10,948 bases of DNA, taken from assembly GCA_946615495.1 (NCBI GenBank), contig CAMOHY010000053.1:1-10948 (forward strand), written 5' to 3'. Positions 7,269-10,948 of the stretch are shown one piece after another; within the stretch, counting starts at the first letter, position 1; the number at the start of each line of letters is the position of its first letter. The notes under the pieces are model-generated. The model saw only the letters and a program-made list of their open reading frames with translations, was not told the origin of the DNA and did no database searches. The position numbers and the translations under genes were made by a program. The stretch is from an uncultured Clostridia bacterium (GTDB taxonomy: Bacteria; Bacillota; Clostridia; Christensenellales; Aristaeellaceae).

Positions 7269-7358
7269 GCGCGCTTCCCCCTTCCTGTTTCTTGCCCATT
7301 CTATGCGCCGGCGGCAAAAAATATGATCTTTCCAAATAGATGTGGGAGGAATTTTTTA
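7269..7358. promoter_or_regulatory. Divergent intergenic region between SPOR and DUF6062-type genes
   Basis: These 90 bases must hold the start signals of both flanking genes. A TATGAT at 7322-7327 is a plausible -10 box for the rightward gene, but no good -35 box is correctly spaced. For the leftward gene a TAGAAT at about 7298-7303 (minus strand) is similarly unsupported. GGGAGGA at 7344-7350 is the ribosome binding site of the rightward gene, 8 bases before the ATG at 7359, and it rules out the earlier in-frame ATG at 7323. Confidence 0.4.
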
Positions 7359-8132
7359 ATGCGATATCATATCGACACCATCCCCGTGTGGGACGCGGTA
7401 AAGCTGAATGGCGAATGCCCCCTGTGCGCCCTGCGCCGCCGCAATGAGCTCATCGACGTGGACCGGTTTCTGGGCGCGTCGGTGATGGAGCCGGACACCC
7501 GCATTCAGGTAAACGCCAAGGGCTTCTGCGCCCATCACCAGGTGCTTTTGTACGCCCAGAAAAACCGGCTGGGCCATGCCCTGATGATGCACACCCATTT
7601 GAAGGAGACCATGGGCAAGCTGCAGCCGCTGCTGGAGGAGGCCCAGGCCGCCGCGGGCAAAACCGCCGCCACCCCGGCGCTCAAGCGCTGGATGGGAAAA
7701 GGGGAAGGGAAAATGGATATGGCCGCCGCGGCGGAAAAAATCCGCGCGCTTTCTTCCTCCTGCATTCTGTGCGACACCATTGAGGAGCATACCCGGCGCT
7801 ACGCCTACACGCTGCTGCATCTGTACAAGACCGATGAAGGCTTCCGCAAAGCCTTCGCCGCCTCCAAGGGCGTGTGCCTGCCGGATATGGCGATGCTGCT
7901 GGAAATGGCTCAGGAGGCGCTGAGCGGCGATTTGCTCTCCTCCTTCGTAAAGGATTTGTCCAGCGCGGTGGAAGGCAGCCTGGCCAAAATGGAAAAGGAT
8001 TTGGAGGGCTTTACCCTGAAATTCGATTACCGTAACGCGGACAAGCCCTGGGGCGACAGCCGGGGCAGCCTGGAAAGAACGGTCAATAAGCTTCAGGGCT
8101 GGTGCTTGGGGGAGGAGCCGAACCCTAAATGA
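7359..8132 (+). CDS. DUF6062-type Cys-rich protein, unknown function
   Basis: This 257-residue soluble protein matches my memory of the DUF6062 family of Firmicutes, which begins M-x-Y-H-I-D-T-I-P-V-W-D and has no assigned function. Two similar half-sites can be seen: C20-P-L-C23 with F-C57-A-H-H60, and C135-I-L-C138 with V-C173-L-P-D176. The first set would make a CCCH metal site; the second has Asp where His might be expected. Other conserved-looking segments are S-V-M-E-P-D-T-R (41-48) and R-L-G-H-A-L-M-M-H-T-H-L-K-E (70-83). The C-terminal part (140-250) is mostly helical and ends in W-C. There is no signal peptide or membrane helix, so it should be cytoplasmic. The start follows from GGGAGGA at 7344-7350. 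Its stop overlaps the ATG of the GerMN lipoprotein by 4 bases, so the two are co-translated. Confidence 0.8.
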   Translation: MRYHIDTIPVWDAVKLNGECPLCALRRRNELIDVDRFLGASVMEPDTRIQVNAKGFCAHHQVLLYAQKNRLGHALMMHTHLKETMGKLQPLLEEAQAAAGKTAATPALKRWMGKGEGKMDMAAAAEKIRALSSSCILCDTIEEHTRRYAYTLLHLYKTDEGFRKAFAASKGVCLPDMAMLLEMAQEALSGDLLSSFVKDLSSAVEGSLAKMEKDLEGFTLKFDYRNADKPWGDSRGSLERTVNKLQGWCLGEEPNPK

Positions 8133-9100
8133 AAAAAACGTTTCGCTTGGCCGCGCTGCTTTCCCTATGCGCCATCCTGCTGTGCGGCTGCATGACCTCG
8201 CCCGCCGATTCCTTAAAGCGCCAAAGCGCCGAGGGGCAAAGCCTCATCAGCGCCAGCACGGCGGAGCTTGCCCCGGAGGAACAGGAAATGACGCTGTATT
8301 TCCGCTATGGCGATACGGCGTTTCTGGCCCCGGAGCGGCGGCTCATTCTGGTGGAGCGCAATGAAAGCCTGGAAAAAGCCGTGGTGGAGGCCCTCATCAT
8401 GGGCCCGGCGGCCACGGCGTCCAGCCTGTCGCCCCTGTTTCCCGCGGGCACGGAGGTGCTGGCCGTGGCCAGCCAGGGCGACACCCTGTTTATCACCTTC
8501 AACGAGGCCTTCCTGGGCCGCTATGCCGATGAACCGGCGGACGGCATGGGCGAATGGCGCGCCGAAGGGCCCCTGCGCCGCCAGCTTTGCCTGGATTCCT
8601 TGGCGGCCACGCTGACGGAGGAGGGCTTGTGCGCCAAGGTGCAGGTGCTGGTGTACCGCAGCAGCGGCGCGTCCACCTCCATGCGCCTTCAGGCGGGCTT
8701 TTTGAACCGCAGCGGCGACCAAACCCTGCTTGCTCCCCTGACGCGGAATGAAAAATGCTTGCTTACGGCCTACAATACCGCGTCCCTGCTGCTGGCCAGC
8801 TGGCTGCACCAGGACTGGGAATCGCTGTATGATTTGACGGCCAGGGAAGGCACCGCCGCCCGGCCCGGCGAACAAAGCGCCTACGATGCCTTTGCCGCGG
8901 GAAAGGTGCTGTCCGCGTTTTCGCTTTCGCCCGGCGCCGCTTCTTATGACGGGCAAAGCGCCGTATTTGCGGTGGATTTGACCTTTTTAGGCCAGGGGGG
9001 CGACGTGGCGCTGGCAGGCTACCCTTTGCTGCTTACAAGGGAGAGGGGACTGTGGAAAATGGATTATGGGCGGCTCACCGCCATGATGAACGCGCAGTGA
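8129..9100 (+). CDS. Lipoprotein with one GerMN domain
   Basis: GerMN domains occur in GerM, a sporulation and germination lipoprotein of Bacillus, and in related envelope lipoproteins. The 323-residue product has a lipoprotein signal: M-K-K-T-F-R, a hydrophobic core, and lipobox L-L-C-G-C with the lipidated Cys at 21. A GerMN-like domain spans about 54-178. It opens with T-L-Y-F-R-Y (55-60), continues with a helix ending A-L-I-M-G-P (88-93), then L-F-P-A-G-T (103-108) and L-F-I-T-F-N (120-125), and ends with a V-Q-V-L-V-Y strand (171-176). Residues 205-320 form a second region, with helix then strands ending G-L-W-K-M-D-Y, which looks like an NTF2-like fold. The ATG overlaps the stop of the DUF6062-type gene. 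A GGAGGAG at 8111-8117 lies 11 bases before it, slightly far but usable. Confidence 0.85.
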   Translation: MKKTFRLAALLSLCAILLCGCMTSPADSLKRQSAEGQSLISASTAELAPEEQEMTLYFRYGDTAFLAPERRLILVERNESLEKAVVEALIMGPAATASSLSPLFPAGTEVLAVASQGDTLFITFNEAFLGRYADEPADGMGEWRAEGPLRRQLCLDSLAATLTEEGLCAKVQVLVYRSSGASTSMRLQAGFLNRSGDQTLLAPLTRNEKCLLTAYNTASLLLASWLHQDWESLYDLTAREGTAARPGEQSAYDAFAAGKVLSAFSLSPGAASYDGQSAVFAVDLTFLGQGGDVALAGYPLLLTRERGLWKMDYGRLTAMMNAQ

Positions 9101-9102
9101 GC

Positions 9103-9124
9103 CGTTTTGTCAATCAGGAAAACG
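9103..9124 (+). other. Weak intercistronic hairpin before the second lipoprotein gene
   Basis: CGTTTT (9103-9108) and AAAACG (9119-9124) could pair across a 10-base loop, ending just where the AGGAGG ribosome binding site (9125-9130) begins. It is a short AU-rich stem and may be chance. Confidence 0.2.
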
Positions 9125-9137
9125 AGGAGGGGCGTTC

Positions 9138-10661
9138 ATGAATCATCGCTTCCGGCGCTTGGCGGCGCTGCTTTGCGCGTGCCTGGCGCTTACGGGCTGC
9201 ATGGGCCCCAGCGCCCTGCCCGCGGCGCAGCTTACCCTGCCGCCCGCCCAGCGGCGGTATACCGCCCCGGAAAATGACGCGAACCAGACCTATGAGCAGA
9301 CGGTGATGCTGTATTTGCCCTCCCTGGACGGAACGCAGCTGCTGGCCGTGCCCCAGACCGCCGTGCTCTCCGCCTCCCGCCACCGGGCGGGGGTGCTGTG
9401 CGAAATGCTGCTTTCCCATCCGGACACGGAGGAAACCTCGTCTCTTGGCGGCGGCGTATCCCTGGCCCTGGCGGGCACGGACGCCGTGGAAATTTCCGGC
9501 AAAACCGCCACGGTGAGCCTGGCCGCCTCCGCCTTGCGATTGAGCCATGAGCAATTGTTCGTGCTCAGCCAGGCGATGGCCAACACCCTGTGCCAGTTTG
9601 GCGATGTGGAATATGTAAATGTGCTCATTTCCGGGGCCCAGCCCGGCTTGAACATCGCTTCCACCCTGCCCGCGGGCAGCTTCCAGCAGAACCTGCGGGA
9701 GGATTTGCCCACCCTGTGGGCCAGGGCGTCGGCCCCGCTTTCCGCCGGGAGGCGTTCCTTCGCGGCCACGCTGTATTATCCCGCCCCTTCCGGCAAAGGC
9801 ATTTTGTGCGAAAGCCGCACCCTGTCCTTTTCCGCCCAGGACGCGCCGGGCATGGCGGTCACGCTGCTGGACGCGCTGGCCGCCGGGTCCGAAAGCCTGC
9901 CCAATGTGCCCAAGTGCCCGGATTTTACCGCGCTTTTGCGGGAAAACCCCACCCTGTCGGAAACGGGCGGCACCCGGCGGCTGGTGCTGCGCTTTCAGGA
10001 GGAGCTGAACGCCGCGCTCATCAACGCGGGCATCACCCGCTCTGTGATGATGGCCTCCCTGTGCTGCACGCTCACCACCTTCCTGCCCGGCATCGAAGGA
10101 ATCGAGGTGCATATCGGGGCTGAAAGAATCAACACCCTCACCCCCTCCGGCACCTACTCCGGCGCGGGAGAAATGATCGCCTTCCCCGACGGCCTCATGC
10201 GGCGGCGGGATTTTTCCGGCTTCCTGCTGGCGGAATGCAGCCTGTATTTCGCCGGAAGGGATGGCAGGCTGAACCGGGTGGCCCGGCCCGTGCCCTTCTA
10301 TGAGGCGTACAGCGCCCGGCCGCTGGTGGAGCAATTGATGCTGGGCCCCCAGTCCTTCGACAGCCAGTCCGGCCTTTCCGCCGTGCTGCCCCAGGGCCTT
10401 CGCTCCGCCGATCTGCTGGGCGTGCAGTATGAGGATGGGGCGCTTCTGCTCAATTTTTCCGCTCAGCTTCCCGCCCTGTGCCAGGGCATGAGCCCCAGCG
10501 CCGAGCGGGCCATGATCTACGGCCTGACCAACACCCTGTGCCAGCTTCCGGGGGTCCGGCGGGTGGCCCTGTTCGTTCAGGGCGAGCAGCCCGAAACCCT
10601 GGGAGGAGAAATCTATATCCCCGGCGATTTCCTGCCCAACGGAGACGTGACGGCGGAGTAA
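9138..10661 (+). CDS. Large lipoprotein with three tandem GerMN-like units
   Basis: The 507-residue product has a lipoprotein signal with lipobox A-L-T-G-C and lipidated Cys at 21, so it should be anchored on the outer face of the membrane. By eye I see three repeats of the GerMN pattern at about 55-166, 207-328 and 366-482. Each opens with an L-Y strand (V-M-L-Y-L, A-T-L-Y-Y, C-S-L-Y-F), has a central helix, and ends with a matching segment: N-T-L-C-Q-F-G-D-V (149-157), C-T-L-T-T-F-L-P-G-I (310-319) and N-T-L-C-Q-L-P-G-V (465-473), followed by a hydrophobic strand. The third unit is closest to the standard domain, with E-Q-L-M-L-G-P (398-404) and V-L-P-Q-G (416-420); the second is the most diverged. 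AGGAGG lies 7 bases before the ATG. It follows the single-domain lipoprotein by 37 bases, so both probably share a transcript and arose by duplication. The substrate is unknown. Confidence 0.85.
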   Translation: MNHRFRRLAALLCACLALTGCMGPSALPAAQLTLPPAQRRYTAPENDANQTYEQTVMLYLPSLDGTQLLAVPQTAVLSASRHRAGVLCEMLLSHPDTEETSSLGGGVSLALAGTDAVEISGKTATVSLAASALRLSHEQLFVLSQAMANTLCQFGDVEYVNVLISGAQPGLNIASTLPAGSFQQNLREDLPTLWARASAPLSAGRRSFAATLYYPAPSGKGILCESRTLSFSAQDAPGMAVTLLDALAAGSESLPNVPKCPDFTALLRENPTLSETGGTRRLVLRFQEELNAALINAGITRSVMMASLCCTLTTFLPGIEGIEVHIGAERINTLTPSGTYSGAGEMIAFPDGLMRRRDFSGFLLAECSLYFAGRDGRLNRVARPVPFYEAYSARPLVEQLMLGPQSFDSQSGLSAVLPQGLRSADLLGVQYEDGALLLNFSAQLPALCQGMSPSAERAMIYGLTNTLCQLPGVRRVALFVQGEQPETLGGEIYIPGDFLPNGDVTAE

Positions 10662-10685
10662 ACGATAAAAACGATCAAACCGCGC

Positions 10686-10726
10686 AAAAAAACCGGCCCG
10701 CGCAGACGTTTTCTGCGGGGCCGGTT
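10686..10726 (-). terminator. Intrinsic terminator for leftward (minus-strand) transcription
   Basis: AACCGGCCC (10691-10699) pairs with GGGCCGGTT (10718-10726), and CGCAGA (10701-10706) pairs with TCTGCG (10712-10717), with one bulged G at 10700 and a five-base loop: 15 bp in all. On the minus strand the stem runs straight into a T-run (complement of the A-run at 10686-10692). On the plus strand no U-tract follows. It lies 24 bases past the stop of the lipoprotein gene. As a plain hairpin it might still stabilise the 3' end of the rightward mRNA. Confidence 0.75.
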
Positions 10727-10754
10727 CAGACTGTCGACAAACTCCCAGGAAAGT

Positions 10755-10778
10755 ATGAAAGGGCTTTGGCCCTTTCAT
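10755..10778. repeat. Hairpin: perfect 10-bp inverted repeat
   Basis: ATGAAAGGGC (10755-10764), loop TTTG, GCCCTTTCAT (10769-10778) is a perfect inverted repeat. No U-tract follows on either strand. It is the second hairpin of the array at the right edge. Confidence 0.85.
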
Positions 10779-10790
10779 CAACCATCCGCA

Positions 10791-10809
10791 GGACCGGCTT
10801 TGCCGGTCC
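10791..10809. repeat. Hairpin: perfect 8-bp inverted repeat
   Basis: GGACCGGC (10791-10798), loop TTT, GCCGGTCC (10802-10809) is a perfect GC-rich stem, 12 bases after the previous hairpin. Confidence 0.85.
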
Positions 10810-10811
10810 GA

Positions 10812-10832
10812 GGAGCAACAGAATGTTGCTTC
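10812..10832. repeat. Hairpin: 7-bp inverted repeat extendable to 9
   Basis: AGCAACA (10814-10820), loop GAA, TGTTGCT (10824-10830) pair perfectly. Read on the plus strand the stem extends by a G-T wobble and a G-C pair to 10812 and 10832. It begins two bases after the previous hairpin. Confidence 0.75.
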
Positions 10833-10836
10833 CGCT

Positions 10837-10908
10837 ATCAATTTGCGGCCGTAAAATGAGCATTTCCAGGCTGAACTGCCTGGAAATGCCATTTTACAGC
10901 AAATTGAT
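10837..10908. repeat. Composite 30-bp hairpin with one bulge and one internal loop
   Basis: Three stacked perfect stems: outer ATCAATTTGC (10837-10846) with GCAAATTGAT (10899-10908), 10 bp; middle GTAAAATG (10851-10858) with CATTTTAC (10890-10897), 8 bp; inner GCATTTCCAGGC (10860-10871) with GCCTGGAAATGC (10878-10889), 12 bp. The apical loop is TGAACT. An unpaired GGCC faces a single A between outer and middle stems, and A10859 is bulged between middle and inner. The length and perfection are far beyond chance. There is no coding reading. Confidence 0.92.
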
Positions 10909-10912
10909 GTTC

Positions 10913-10944
10913 CCATCGAAAGACTGCTTGTAGGCTTTCGATGG
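10913..10944. repeat. Hairpin: perfect 10-bp inverted repeat at the window end
   Basis: CCATCGAAAG (10913-10922) pairs with CTTTCGATGG (10935-10944) around a 12-base loop. It starts four bases after the composite hairpin. The array may continue beyond the window. Confidence 0.85.
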
Positions 10945-10948
10945 CAGA

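Larger units (their letters stand above)
10662..10948. other. Gene-free region filled by a six-hairpin array; candidate structured RNA or palindromic repeat element
   Basis: After the lipoprotein stop no credible gene is seen to the window end. From 10691 to 10944 six hairpins follow one another with gaps of 28, 12, 2, 4 and 4 bases. The stems differ in sequence from each other, so this is not a simple tandem repeat. The left-most hairpin works as a terminator only for minus-strand transcription, which would make the natural reading direction leftward. A structured RNA, a structured 3' UTR of a leftward gene outside the window, or a multi-copy palindromic intergenic element are all possible. 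I cannot name a known family. Confidence 0.5.

Noticed and set aside
10837..10908. Integron attC site
   Set aside because: The imperfect palindrome with bulges suggested attC, but the paired RYYYAAC and GTTRRRY core sites are not seen and no cassette or integrase is nearby.
9114..10916. A 600-codon open frame on the minus strand across the triple-GerMN lipoprotein gene
   Set aside because: Its translation is Gly/His/Gln/Arg-rich with no recognisable domain. It runs antisense to a well-supported lipoprotein gene and into the hairpin array. It is explained by GC-rich codon use on the opposite strand.
10691..10944. CRISPR array
   Set aside because: The palindromic units differ in sequence and have no constant repeat with unique spacers of even length; no cas gene is present.

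Overview
The window looks like chromosomal DNA from a GC-rich (about 60% by eye) member of the Firmicutes, most likely class Clostridia. The support is a cdaA-cdaR pair for cyclic di-AMP, strong AGGAGG-type ribosome binding sites, ATGA start/stop overlaps, a DUF6062-type protein, GerMN lipoproteins and a SPOR-domain protein. This placement is inferred from gene content, not from a marker gene. No phage, transposase, plasmid, tRNA, rRNA or CRISPR signature was seen.

Left block (1-3458, + strand): the 3' end of cdaA (diadenylate cyclase) overlaps cdaR (its YbbR-repeat membrane regulator). cdaR is followed with a 4-base overlap by an unrecognised membrane protein with a long charge-patterned tail, and then, with another 4-base overlap, by an RsmF-type 16S rRNA m5C methyltransferase. 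This is one tightly coupled operon. glmM, the usual partner after cdaR in many Firmicutes, is not at that position.

Middle block (3463-6425, + strand): a well-formed housekeeping promoter (TTGATT, 17-base spacer, TATAAT, extended -10 TG) with a perfect dyad at the predicted transcript start drives dnaX (DNA polymerase III gamma/tau), which uses a GTG start. The common followers ybaB and recR are absent. After 196 bases without a gene comes a three-helix membrane protein of unknown function whose predicted external part ends in a Cys/His motif.

Right block (6435-10661): a SPOR-domain membrane protein on the minus strand converges on the previous gene. Divergent from it is a + strand set: a DUF6062-type Cys-rich protein, a lipoprotein with one GerMN domain, and a second lipoprotein that appears to carry three tandem GerMN-like units. 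SPOR and GerMN proteins act at the cell envelope and are often linked to peptidoglycan remodelling or sporulation, so this end is probably envelope-related (inference).

Right edge (10662-10948): non-coding DNA consisting of an almost unbroken series of six hairpins, including a 30-bp composite stem. The first hairpin has a U-tract only when read on the minus strand, so it is an intrinsic terminator for leftward transcription. This structured region is the most unusual thing in the window. It could be a leftward structured RNA, a structured 3' UTR, or an intergenic palindromic repeat element, and it may continue past the window end.
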